DNA of 31,691 nucleotides. It comes from Pelargonium nanum (taxonomy: Eukaryota; Streptophyta; Magnoliopsida; Geraniales; Geraniaceae). Numbering within the stretch: position 1 is the stretch's first letter; every line of letters begins with the position of its first letter. The notes below the pieces were generated by a model. The model saw only the letters and a list, made by a program, of their open reading frames with translations, did not search any database and was not told the DNA's origin. The position numbers and the translations under genes are program-made. Shown here in pieces: positions 1 through 9,867 of this stretch. The stretch covers positions 1 through 31,691 of the forward strand of contig JAYMTF010000686.1 in the NCBI GenBank assembly GCA_036897485.1, read 5' to 3'.

Positions 1-80
1 GTTCAAACTAACAACATCTAACATTTTTCTCACAAAATGAATGGAATATTGTGTTGTTGGGCACCTGTGACGAGAATGCA

Positions 81-220
81 TAGTTTGAGTATCATTCGCG
101 ATTTAAAAAATAGTAGGAGGATCAATCTGATATGAGTGTATAGTTGGAGTACCATTCATGATTTAAAAAATAATAGGATGATCAATTGTGATATTAGTGT
201 ATAGTTGGAGGATCAATGAT
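81..220. repeat. 60-bp tandem repeat, about 2.3 copies
   Basis: Copy 1 (81-140) and copy 2 (141-201) align along their whole length with scattered substitutions. A third copy is broken off after about 20 bases (202-220). Each copy starts with tagttggagt or a close variant and contains the shared core atttaaaaaata. The unit is AT-rich and has no coding capacity. It may be the edge of a longer satellite or a local duplication. Confidence 0.75.
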
Positions 221-1924
221 ACCTTTAACCTTAATAATTAACCTAGACAATACCGCAAATTAGAAAAATTGTTTGGATCAACGTCACTAGATAAGAATTG
301 ACAGGTAAACAAATTATTATTATATAAACAACCTACCCTAGTGTTCATTTTTACACCTAAAAAAATAGACATGCATGCATGAATTATTATTTTTTCTTTT
401 CAAAGAGCAAGCATGAGTTATTAATTGTATTATTATATAGACTAGTTTGAACACTTTTATCACTTAATGCACATGAAGATATGTAAAAGAAAAAATACAA
501 TGCTAACAAAATTATTACATTCATTAAGGCATAGAAGAAATAGAATGAAAACACATGTCATGTTAATTATATGATCACAATATGGTAGGCACGTTTTCAT
601 TTTATGTGTAATTTTTAATTGGAAGTGTAGATCACGTCTTGGTGTTGCTGGGGATATATATATTATCTTGGATGCATGCAACCTAATTAATATTCTAACT
701 TTGGTTTCATATCTGTAGTGTACCTAATAATATTTATGCATAATGCAAGAAGATGATCTGTTGTGAAGATCTGGAGTGATTAGTTTTAGGTTAACTAGAC
801 TTTACGTATCATATATTTGATCACAAATGTAATCTAAAAATATCAATTAAATTCAATTTTTTTGTTATTTTTGTTTTAGCAAACAGCTATATATTTGCTA
901 AAAATATATTCAATTGAATTTATTAATATTCTTAATATTGATCATACGTGCAAATAATTATTAAAGCCTAACTTTTATATGGACCGGTTGTATTGTGTGT
1001 ACATGATAATCTAGTAGTGCTTTGTAGTATTAATTATTATCTTCTCACGTAGAAGCTTCTTTGTAATGATAAAACTTTATTATGCTTTCTTTCCAAACTA
1101 CAAAGATTCAAACATGCACCATGTTACATGGAAACATGTGTGTTCTAATAATTTATTTTGTCTTAATCAAATAACTTTTTACTATTTTAATGAAACTTAA
1201 ATTCGTTAATTAACTTGTAGAAAAGCCGTTTAACAATTTCTACTAGTGAGTAGTATTTATTTTATCTTAAAATCCTAAGCCATGTCTTCATGTCTCAAAA
1301 AAGAAAAGTAAAACACCAAAAAGAAAATGTGTAAACACAACTACACAAGTACTTAGAATATATGTACATATATATTATTTCCAACAACTTTTTGTCTGAA
1401 CCTTTTTTTTAATGTGATTCATTGACTTTCGAAGACTCAAATGTAGGCCAAATTTATTTGAATAAGGGGAACAGAAAAATTACCTAAACTAGACTTTGAG
1501 CTGGTAGTGTTGAAGTTTCCCCATGAAAACACTCAAGTTGTCCCCAAACATTATGGCACTTCCATATGGTTTTATTGACATACAGTGAGAATAGCATTGG
1601 AAATAATTCTGGACTACTCTTATCCGTGACCCACCAATTTTTCCATAAACTTATTTAGTAAAGCACTGTAAGTTTAGTAAAGTCTTGTTTGAAAACACTC
1701 ACAAGACTACACAACTCACTTGCACATCTATTAAAACTATGTCACATCATAGAAATAAGTTGATTTTTTTACATTTGTTATATGAAGTAGAGAGATAAAT
1801 GTAACTCATTAAAACATTAATGTATGATAAAAATCAAGTAGAAGTGTTTTTGTTTATATATATAGGAATCTGCATAACATTTATTAAATAATAAAATCAG
1901 CTGATAACAAATTCGCTAAAGAGA
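221..1924. other. AT-rich intergenic stretch, no gene seen
   Basis: This is low-GC sequence with frequent stops in all frames. The only ORF of any length (460-681, minus) has no recognisable motif and reads like random AT-rich translation. A catgcatg-type stretch near 370-380 and scattered A/T runs are the only notable features. I see no RNA gene. Confidence 0.6.
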
Positions 1925-2300
1925 TTGGATCCTGAAAAAAGATGTCCTAGCAAGAGAATGAACTATTCAATTCGTAGACCTCATAACAAGAACAAAATCA
2001 ACATCTACAAACTGAGACGATAAAGACAAAATATCTCCTATAATATAAACAGACCAAAGGCACTGACGATCTCCCCTCCAGTCTTAAAGGCATGGATAAC
2101 CTGACTCGTATCAGATTCGATGATTACTCGACCCCAGATGCGGTCAACTATCTAGGTCTATGCTTCTCGAATTGTCATTGCTTCCAACATACTAGCTCAA
2201 ATAAAGAGCTCCGAGTCCGACCCCTCGATCTCCAGCAGTAGCACCTGCCCGAAAATTCGCAGATGAATCCAGCCCCTGCCCGATCTCTGTCTCACTAAAG
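1925..2300 (-). pseudogene. RNase H domain remnant of a plant LINE
   Basis: Read on the minus strand with frameshifts, this stretch gives the C-terminal RNase H-like domain typical of plant L1-type LINEs. Recognisable pieces in order are EAMTIREA, a run corresponding to TWIVDRIWGRVIIESD, then SQVIHAFKTGGEIVSAFGL, and finally a VRRSANRVAHSLA-like end (RSTN, stop, IVHSLARTSF). The same segments occur at 16048-16330 in the near-full LINE, which supports the call. The catalytic Asp of the ESD motif is kept here. At least one frameshift and several stops make it non-functional. The rest of the element is absent, so this is a short 3' fragment. Confidence 0.75.
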
Positions 2301-3239
2301 ATAAGTTTAATTTTATGCAGGGGTAAGTTATTCTCAACATTTTGTACACAAATAATAGAAAAAAGAAGTTATTGGAAGGTGGAAGTGTGTAATAAGTCCC
2401 AAGAAAAGGAAGGCAAAGCCATTAATTACTCCATAAAAATGCTTTGCAATTGCATGCACACACAAAGTATACACTACACGTGTATAATGAGATACTACAT
2501 AATCGTGTAGCGTGTCTTTTAGGGACAACATCATCAATACTAATACTCCATAGTAATTAATTTGATTATATGGTTGTGCAATAATAATAAAATTGAATAA
2601 TTGTCCCTCCTCCCCTACTTATTTATTTATTTATTTATAATATCAATTTCAAAGCCGACATATGGGCACACCTAATTAATGAGTCATTTCTCTCTTGCCC
2701 TCCTTTAACTCAACATTTACGCTGTTAGTCACTCTCTCATTCTTCACAAAATTATAAACCAATTAATTGCTATTTTTAAAATCATTTGAACCAACCAACC
2801 ACACATACACAATAAATTCAATACCAAATGACGTTTCTAGTAGCTTTTGGTTGGTTAGGAGACCACAAATATCAACTCTTTTGCGTATATATCAATTGTC
2901 GAAGCCTCCATCATAATTCATATGTAGTGACAGTTGGTATTGGTCCTCTCCATGTGACCATATATGTGCGATTGATTATATTCCCAATTTTATTTGATTT
3001 TATGACATATATAATTATATAAACACAGCATTAGAATTAGAAGATCCTTCTTCAAATTATGTGGTTACCTTAGCTGCACAATCCACCATATATTACATCT
3101 TTTCTTCCAATTTCCTTCTCAATTATTTTGTTCCATTATGCTCAAGAACGAATATTATTATGCATTCATGAACTTCTTTTAATGTTAACAATAATTCGGT
3201 TCATATATACCAACTGTCAAATCAATATATGCAAGGAAA
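2301..3239. other. AT-rich intergenic stretch, no gene seen
   Basis: Low-GC DNA with a (ttta)n run near 2622-2638. ORFs at 2334-2537 (minus) and 2828-3022 (plus) have no domain, biased composition and no supporting context, so I do not call them. The stretch separates the LINE remnant from the CACTA remnant; part of it could be CACTA subterminal sequence, but I could not identify a terminal repeat. Confidence 0.5.
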
Positions 3240-4380
3240 ACCAAATTTGCAATGCCAATTCCACAAAATAGTGTAATGAAAGTTAATGGTCAGAATTTAT
3301 TTGTTTTAGCTTATATTGAAATTGGTAGTTATAATTTTCACGTCGCACGATCTACCTTCATGAATGCGTTTGAAATGCCTGATTATATTTCTAACAATTA
3401 TGGTGTTAAGCTTATACAAACTCAACTGCAAAATTGACGTGTTTTTGTCACCATTGATTGATGAGCTGATAGAACTATGGGTGAATGGGGTGCCCCATAA
3501 TAAAAAAATTTACTCTACGTACATGCCGCATTGATGTGCATTGTTAGCTATTTTTTGGCATACTCTATGATGTTTGGTTGGAGTACCAACGTTTGTTCTT
3601 ATTGTATGGAACATGATGGATCAATATTTCCCTCCCATGTGTGCACAAGCTAGAATTATCATGGTTTGACAATTACATAAAGTTCTTGCCAATGAGTCAT
3701 TAGAATAGAAGGAATATGATACGGTTTCAGCACAACTATGTCGAACAGTTCATTCCTCCGTCAATATTAAGAAGCAAAAATATATTCGCACAAATAAAGA
3801 ATCTTGGGTTACTGAAAATGACTAATCATAATGATAAAAAAATTAATGTTTTGATCGTTAAAAGATAAGACTGTGAGTGAAGGAAAAATATTGTATTTTG
3901 AAATTTCCCATATTGGAGAAGTAACTTCATTCTCCATAACCTAGATGTCACGCATATTGAGAAGAATAATTTTGGCGATTTGTTTTATACTGCGATGAAC
4001 GTCGAATATAAGATGAAAGACCCATGATGATTATCAAACGATATGTAACATATTTGGACTCATGAATAGGTTGATACCATAAGGCATTACATATGCATTA
4101 GATAAAGATCAACAAAAAGAATTGTACGATGGAGTCAAAGAATTGAAATTTTTGGATGGTTATGTGTCTAGATTGACTAGGTGTGTGGACAAGAAGAAAT
4201 ACAAGTTATTTGACATGAAAATCCATGATTACCACATTTTCATGCAACAATTGTTACCAATATTGCATTTTAAGAATTGCTTCCATGTCACGTATGTGAA
4301 AACATAACTGAAATCAATAGATTCTTCTCTAATTCGTACTACAATTGGTTGAAGGTTGTTAACATGCAATATAAAAAGAT
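3240..4380 (+). pseudogene. CACTA (En/Spm) TNP2-type transposase remnant
   Basis: Three blocks on the plus strand, in the right order and in shifting frames, match TNP2-type transposases of plant CACTA elements. At 3430-3495 the frame reads KIDVFLSPLIDELIELW, the conserved segment just before the transposase core. At about 3880-4020 it reads LHNLDVTHIEKN followed by a stretch ending MNVEYKMKDP, the highly conserved HNLDVMHIEKN box. At 4090-4310 it reads DMKIHDYHIFMQQLLPI, the KSHDCHVFMQ-type block of the region following the core. Many stops and frameshifts lie between them. Identification rests on family motifs; the element ends and CACTA terminal repeats were not found. Confidence 0.8.
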
Positions 4381-5411
4381 ATCACGTATGTAGTTTGGCT
4401 CGTAGATATGGTGCGCTATATAGATGTATCCTTTAGAAATCCTTTTCTGTTTGTAATGCATAGCTATAGTGGATGCATTATGTAGCCTAGCGCTCCTACA
4501 CCCGGATCTTACTCCCACATTTGTATCAATATGTGAGTAGACATACGATAATGCTAGAGTGGAAGCACTTCCACTACTAAAATGTGGTCAAATCTGGTAC
4601 CATGTTAAATTTTATAATTGGGTTATACATAATGGTTTGAGATTCTACTACTAAAAGATCAATCTTGTTAGTAGGATTTCGCTTGCACTAGTATATGTAG
4701 CCTATTCGTCTCATATTTATCTGATGTGGGATATTATAACCCACTTCAACAGAATAACATATTACCTTGCTTCAATTTATTAATATAGTTGTTTTTTTTA
4801 CTATCAATATAATTATTATTTATCTATGCTAATTTGAGTTTTTTGTGTGAAATTTGTAGAAAAAAGTTTGCTTTGACCATTGTGTGTATTCGAAGCATGT
4901 CATGAAATACCCGCAATATGAGAAAGCATGTCACGTTAGAAGGCAATGCACTGCTGAAGAATCACACAACAAGACTAGGCAATTGAGACTAGGCTGATGT
5001 TGCGCAATCACAATCACATGCCCCTAATTTGACAGTGGATGAGGTGCGACCCACACAAGTTTTGAAGAGAGAAAAAAGAATTTTATGGCTGAGAATTAAT
5101 GTGTCACGTCAGCCTACATGCAATATACATGCATTTAGGGTACATGTAAGGATCATCTCCCTTGCTCTTATATATTTATATGTGATTTCAAAAAAAAAAA
5201 AATATATATTTGTGAACATATATACTGTCATCCGTGTTTTGTACAAATATGCATGGCGGAAGAAGATAGATATGATTGATTTTGTTGGACAAGTGGCAAA
5301 GAAATTAAGAAACATCTGTTTGGGCATTTAGGCTATAACGTACAGAGTAATTGAGCAGTGAAGTTCCAAGCTACTTGTCAAGTTCTTGGGGCTTCCGCTT
5401 TCCGGGCTCTT
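4381..5411. other. AT-rich stretch downstream of the CACTA remnant
   Basis: No recognisable gene. ORF 5029-5331 (plus, 100 codons) and its minus-strand counterpart share an A13-type homopolymer near 5190 and look like chance ORFs. The stretch may be the decayed 3' part of the CACTA element, but no subterminal repeats or CACTA terminus could be pinned down. Confidence 0.45.
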
Positions 5412-5529
5412 CTATTGGTGCTCTAGATAGAATCTTCTACCATGAGCGTTGTGTGTGAGTGCGCAGCGGGTTTCGCGACCGATCTCGGTTTCTTGAATTT
5501 GACAATAAAAAAAGTTACACGGTACATAC

Positions 5530-5760
5530 CTAAGGTTGTGATCGGTGAGATCGGCAAAAGAGGCGGAGGCAGAGACTAATGGAAGGGTTGAGGGTTGTTG
5601 AAGGAGGACGTGAGCGGAGTCAATATTATTCATCGCCAAAGCTCAAATTTAATCGGTGCTAATCAATGCAAATAACAATATAAATAAAAGGATATATGCA
5701 ACTTACCTAACAAAATTCTAACGTTTAGAGCTTCACTCGTGACAAACGCTGGAGGGAACC
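5530..5760 (-). pseudogene. Gene-like leader and first-exon fragment, unidentified
   Basis: On the minus strand an ATG at 5633 opens a 34-codon stretch beginning MNNIDSAHVLLQQ and rich in Ser/Ala/Leu. It ends at a good plant splice donor (CTTAG/gtatgt, GT at 5529-5528). Upstream, a CT-containing leader ends at another donor-like site (GTTAG/gtaagt, GT at 5706-5705). Codon usage and GC content differ from the AT-rich surroundings. No downstream exon was recognised before the CACTA remnant. I do not recognise the protein. It could be a captured or truncated host gene fragment, or a chance arrangement. Confidence 0.3.
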
Positions 5761-6087
5761 GTGAGGAGAGCGTTAAAAAACGGAAAAAATGAGGAAGAAG
5801 GAGATGATAATTCATGTTTAACCCTATTTTCTCATTTTCCGACAGACATTGCGACAAACATCTGTTTGCAAAGTCAATATTGTTGAAATTATGTGTGTTC
5901 GTGACAAAAAAAGTCATCGTCGATACTAAGTATTTTGAATGACAAATTACGACTGTGAATTCAATCGCATTCCACTAATAGATTAAACAATTGCGACAAA
6001 TTGTATGTCCTAAACCATATCTCGCGCCAAAATTTACAACGTCGATGACGAAAAGTGGTTGCACTTTAACCACGTAAATTCATTGTA
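5761..6087. other. Non-coding spacer
   Basis: Mixed-composition DNA between the gene-like fragment and the SINE. ORF 5663-5917 (minus) runs through the presumed leader of the fragment and has no domain. Nothing else is supported. Confidence 0.4.
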
Positions 6088-6218
6088 TAGCTGTCGGAAT
6101 GCTTTTTTATTTATTTATAAGCAAGCGTACCAATCGATGCTCAAACCTGAGATCTCTGGAGGAGCAAACACCTTAAGCCAATTGCTCCGATGATAGTTGG
6201 TTAGCTGTCGAAAATGCT
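6088..6218 (-). mobile_element. Short tRNA-type SINE with target-site duplication
   Basis: The body (6104-6201) reads on the minus strand as a tRNA-derived retroposon. It has an A-box-like tggcttaaggtg, a B-box-like ggtttgagc about 33 nt further on, and an A-rich tail (ataaataaataaaaaa) at the 3' end. It is flanked by near-identical direct repeats, tagctgtcggaatgct at 6088-6103 and tagctgtcgaaaatgct at 6202-6218, differing by one substitution and one indel; this is the expected LINE-type target duplication. At about 98 bp it is short for a plant SINE. It sits only 16 bp left of the solo LTR. Confidence 0.6.
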
Positions 6219-6379
6219 AATAATAATAATAATTGATGCTACCCAAACAATCAGAAGTTTAAAAACAAATGAAAACATAACACGTGGCACCCGAGCGCCA
6301 CGTCACCGAGCTTCTCGAATTTGAAGCCCGACCCGAAATCACGTGTCTAAGGAACCCGAACAGCACAAGACTCCCCTCC

Positions 6380-7375
6380 GAAGCCGTCAGCGACATCCAA
6401 CGTTGCTTGGTGGCGCCCAAGTCCAATGCGTGTGCCCAACGCTAATGGCCGCCTCCGAAGCCGTCAACGACATCCAACGTCGCTTGGCGGCGCCCAAGTC
6501 CATTGCGGGAGCCCAACGCCAATGGTCTCCCCCGAAGCCGTCAGCGACATCAACGTCGCTTAGCGGCGCCTAAGTCCATTCCGCACGCCCAACGCCAATG
6601 GTCTCCTCCAAAGCCATCAGCGACATCCAACATTACTTGGCAGTGCCCAAGTCCATTGCGTATGCCCAACGCCAATGGTCGCCTCGGAAGCACTCGAATA
6701 CATCCAACATCGCTTGGCGGCGCCCAACACCAATGGTCGCCCCCGAAGCCGTCAACGACATGCAACGTCGCTTGGCGGCGCCCAAGCCCATTGCGCGTGT
6801 CCAACACCAATGGTCGTCTCTGAAGCCGCCGGCGGCATCCAACGTCGTTTGGCGGCGCCCAAGTTCAATGCGCGCGCCACGCCAATGGTCGCCTCCGAAT
6901 CCGTCGGCGACATCCAACGTCGCTTGGAGGTGCCCAAAGCCATTGCTCATGCCAAGTGCCAATGGTTGAAGCCGAAGTCGTCGCCGACATCCAAAGTCGC
7001 CCGTCGACGTCCACAATCATTGCGCATGCCAAGTGCCAATGGTCGACGCCGAATTTTTCGGCGACGTCCAAAGTTGTCCGTCGACATCCAAAGCCAGTGC
7101 GCATGCTAAGTGCCAACGGTCGACGCCGGAGTCCTCGGCGACATCCAAAGTCATCTGTCGACGCCTGAAGCCATTGCGCATGCCAAGTCTTAATGGTCGA
7201 CGCCAAAGCCGTCGGCGACATCCAAAGTCGCCCATTGACGCCCAAAGCCATTGCGCATGCCAAGTGCCAATGGTCGATGCTGAAGCCGTCAGCTACATCC
7301 AAAGTCGCCTGGCGACGCCGAAAGCCATTGCGCGCGCCCAACGCCAATGGTCGACGCACAAAGCCAATGGACATT
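6380..7375. repeat. 77-bp minisatellite array, 13 units
   Basis: Units begin (gaagcc-type start) at 6380, 6457, 6534, 6610, 6687, 6745, 6822, 6897, 6974, 7051, 7128, 7205 and 7282, with the array fading after 7360. Most steps are exactly 77 bp; single steps of 76, 75 and 78 and one 58-bp unit (19-bp deletion at 6687-6744) are the exceptions. Conserved parts are a gacatccaa box, a gcccaa box and a gccaatggtc box. Units before about 6950 carry cgcttggcggcgcccaag, later ones carry gtcgacgcc and gcgcatgccaagtgccaa, so two sub-families are stacked in blocks. Because 77 is not a multiple of 3 and units lack stops, long artificial ORFs arise in several frames. Confidence 0.93.
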
Positions 7376-7574
7376 GCCAAATACCATTCACATTGATCGA
7401 CGACACGCAAAGTCTTGGGACAAACTCTCACAAGTCTAATGCTCGAGCCTAGGCATTTTGGCAACCTATGGAGTCGCACAACGTCAAGCCAAGTCCATCC
7501 GAGAAAGCACGAGCCAAAAGGAACCAAGGAAATGGACAACCAAGTGGTCGTACACTGGCTGTCGCAACGGTTGT

Positions 7575-7800
7575 CGCGACGACGAGGGTACATCCGCCAT
7601 TGGATCTACACGCCAACGCACCGATCCAAGGAAGAATGTACATCGTCCGTCACGACGACGAGTGTACATCCATCAGTGGATCCGCACGCCAGCGCACGGA
7701 TCCAAGACGGATGTATGTCGTTCGTCGCGACGTCGAGTTCACATTCACCCGTTGATCCGCACGCTAACGCACGGATGTACACCACCTGTCGCGACGACTG
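7575..7800. repeat. Second tandem array, about 76-bp unit, 3 copies
   Basis: Copies start with tcgcgacgacgag or a variant near 7575, 7651 and 7726, with a final partial start at 7790. Spacings are 76, 75 and 64 bp. Each copy contains a gtacatcc box, a ggatc-cacgcc-acgcac box and a gatccaag box; the last copy has lost part of the unit. It lies in the same presumed LTR as the 77-bp array, with a similar period but different sequence. Confidence 0.8.
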
Positions 7801-8133
7801 TCTGACCCCAAGCCGTTTGGCACGTTTCTTCGATCCAACGAAGCATCCAATATTTCGAGAAGCGTCAAGATCTAGCATCAACACATTACCACCTTAAGTG
7901 ATCATCCAAGCCACTCCGAAAGTGCTCCGACTTTCCGGGCCATCATGGCAGCATCAAAGCTAGTTTCGAAGCCTTAATACGCTATCCCGTGCGATATAGG
8001 CCTCCAAGGTATTCGTCATACCCTCTCGGCGCACGGGGGACGTATGAAAAAGGTCGGCCTCGCCCGACACGCACGCAACGCGCCTGATTGCTAAGGCTCC
8101 AAGCCACTTAAGTGGGGTCCACTCCGATTCCGA

Positions 8134-8240
8134 CCAATCATGCGATGACACTGCCACTAACTTGGGGTTAGTATAAATACCTCCTCCTAGTAAGAGGAGA
8201 GAGATCTTCATTCTCTCAATATATACTCTCTTTAGCTTTC
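8134..8240 (+). promoter_or_regulatory. LTR core promoter: CCAAT box and TATA box
   Basis: A ccaat box at 8134-8138 is followed 38 bp on by tataaata (8172-8179) in GC-richer context. After that comes a CT-rich segment (tctctcaatatatactctctttag) typical of plant transcription starts. The arrangement matches the U3/R border of a plus-strand LTR. The same ccaatca/TATAAATA order recurs at 30160-30207. Confidence 0.55.
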
Positions 8241-8536
8241 TCTTTCTAAAACGCTCTGAAGAGCTTCGTGTATTCCGGCCGAGATGTCATTCTTACGCAT
8301 GAAGCGGCGTCCCGGAAACACCTCCGGGTCGTCGTTCTTTGGTGTGTTTGTCATCGCAGGTCAGATGTCGCTGGACTTCGTCGACGGATCTTGACAACGG
8401 ACGACACGATTGGATGAACGGAATTTGAGGCTTAGAATACTTAAACACTTAGGATAATTCCTTAGCTACGCAAACAAGACGACAAGACAAATAAATGTAT
8501 TTGGTTTGACCCGAGTCAAACAGACGCGTCAATAAT

Positions 8537-9744
8537 AGTAAATAATAATAATACATTGCAAACAAATAGTATTGCAAAATTTGTACCTACCATAAATATG
8601 GCTAAAACTTTTCTTCTTTGGTACAACATTGAAAGATTGATATATTAGTGCATATGAAAAAGACAAAAGATACAAACATATTTGGTAGTCTTGACTTTCA
8701 AGTAAATCATCAAAATGAATATTTTAAAATTACTTATAATAAAAAAAAATAGTGCATATATCAAAAGAAAACTCATCATCAATGGAGACATGGTTTTATT
8801 TCATTCCAAAAACCAAAGACAGCACATCACAGCCACAAAAGAGAAAGAAATAAATTTGAACAATTGTTGCAGCTTTTGTGGATCGATAAGCTTAATTGCA
8901 TTTACATAAATAAGGCACAGCTACAAGTAGCTGTGTATAGGTATCACTTTTGGGGCTCTTAGCATCTTCTTCAACCAACACTCAAAAATGGAGGAATCTT
9001 GCTAATTTTTGGAAACAGACAGACAAAAAGACCATTAATTAAGTTATCTTCTGGCTTTCAGCTGGATTTTGAATTGTTGTAGTAAATGCATGAGATTGAT
9101 GTGTGTGAAGAGGACGTACGTGGAAGTGTGTGTCAACTACATCAATTTATATTCAAGAGCTTTTAATTTTCTTGTTCCCCATTTTTGACCTCTAAATTTG
9201 ATGTCAATGTGAAAGAGCTCTATTATTCATCTTCTTATTGAAACTTTACAGCTTTTAGCCATGAACTCAAAAGCAATGTCTTTATATTTTGGGTGTTTTG
9301 GCGTCACAAAGAAGAATTGCCATCAATTTCATCGCATACAATATTGGTAATTGATATATGATTATATAAAGTCAATAAGTTCGAGAATTATTGAATACAC
9401 CAAAGAGCAAATGATTTCAAATTCGAAATAAAAGGGAATAGTGACAAACCCTAACTGTCTTAGAAATCAGTATAACCTCTCTATCTTTTAAACATAATTC
9501 TATATAACCTTCTTGTGCTTACCAAACTAGTTTGCCACCTTGCACACAAAGTCAGGAACTTTACTCAAATAGAAGGTCTAGTTCAAGATTCATTTGTAAT
9601 CTATAGTGTAGAGTAAAAGTTAATATTGATTTTTTTTGTTAAATATGACAATGAGGTACACATAATTGATTGAGCTTCCACCATTATATGTAATTCATAT
9701 ATTTTCTATTTATCTAATTAATGTGAGATTTTATTATGTTCTTT
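8537..9744. other. AT-rich intergenic stretch, no gene seen
   Basis: No ORF with a recognisable motif; the 64-codon plus ORF at 8715-8909 is low-complexity and Lys/Ile/Asn-rich as expected by chance. I see no tRNA or other RNA gene. Confidence 0.55.
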
Positions 9745-9815
9745 TTGGGGTACGGGTAGAAAATTTAGAAACCGAAACAAGCGGTTTGGTTACCCGCCCA
9801 TGCACAACCCTACCT
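9745..9815 (-). repeat. Possible hAT-like terminal fragment
   Basis: Read on the minus strand this begins tagggttgtgcatgggcgg and continues into accaaaccg and ggtttctaaattttc. The taggg-tgtgcatggg opening resembles the ends of many plant hAT-family elements. There is no matching second end or 8-bp duplication in view, so this is only a resemblance. Confidence 0.25.
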
Positions 9816-9867
9816 GGAATAAAGATATTCATGCTAAATAAAAGCGAGAAACTGAAACTCTGAACTT

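Larger units (their letters stand above)
6234..8531 (+). mobile_element. Candidate solo LTR of a retrotransposon, 2.3 kb
   Basis: A GC-rich island in AT-rich DNA. It begins TGATGC and ends GCGTCA, a TG...CA pair with near-matching 6-bp inverted ends. Both sides carry ATAAT (6229-6233 and 8532-8536), a 5-bp duplication as expected for LTR-element integration, although the flanks are simple (aat)n DNA where such a match is easier by chance. Inside there is a long repeat-filled U3-like part, a CCAAT box and TATAAATA at 8172-8179 followed by a CT-rich start region, then a hairpin-forming cccgga...tccggg stretch (8312-8330) and a tail of about 200 bp. No primer-binding site or gag/pol follows, which suits a solo LTR. 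Superfamily is not proven; the layout resembles Gypsy elements with long LTRs. Confidence 0.55.

Noticed and set aside
2471-2477. CACTACA as the 5' terminus of the CACTA element
   Set aside because: The adjoining bases do not match a usual CACTA end, and no inverted partner or 3-bp duplication was found.
5659-5706. A 48-bp intron in the leader of the gene-like fragment
   Set aside because: GT and AG are present, but 48 bp is shorter than usual for plant introns, so the acceptor at 5659 is not trusted.
6675-7109. 144-codon plus-strand ORF in the minisatellite
   Set aside because: Same repeat artefact; the translated period of 77 residues mirrors three DNA units.
6865-7593. 242-codon minus-strand ORF across the minisatellite
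   Set aside because: It exists because the 77-bp units lack stops in this frame. Five other overlapping ORFs on both strands share the same cause, and there is no domain or gene context.
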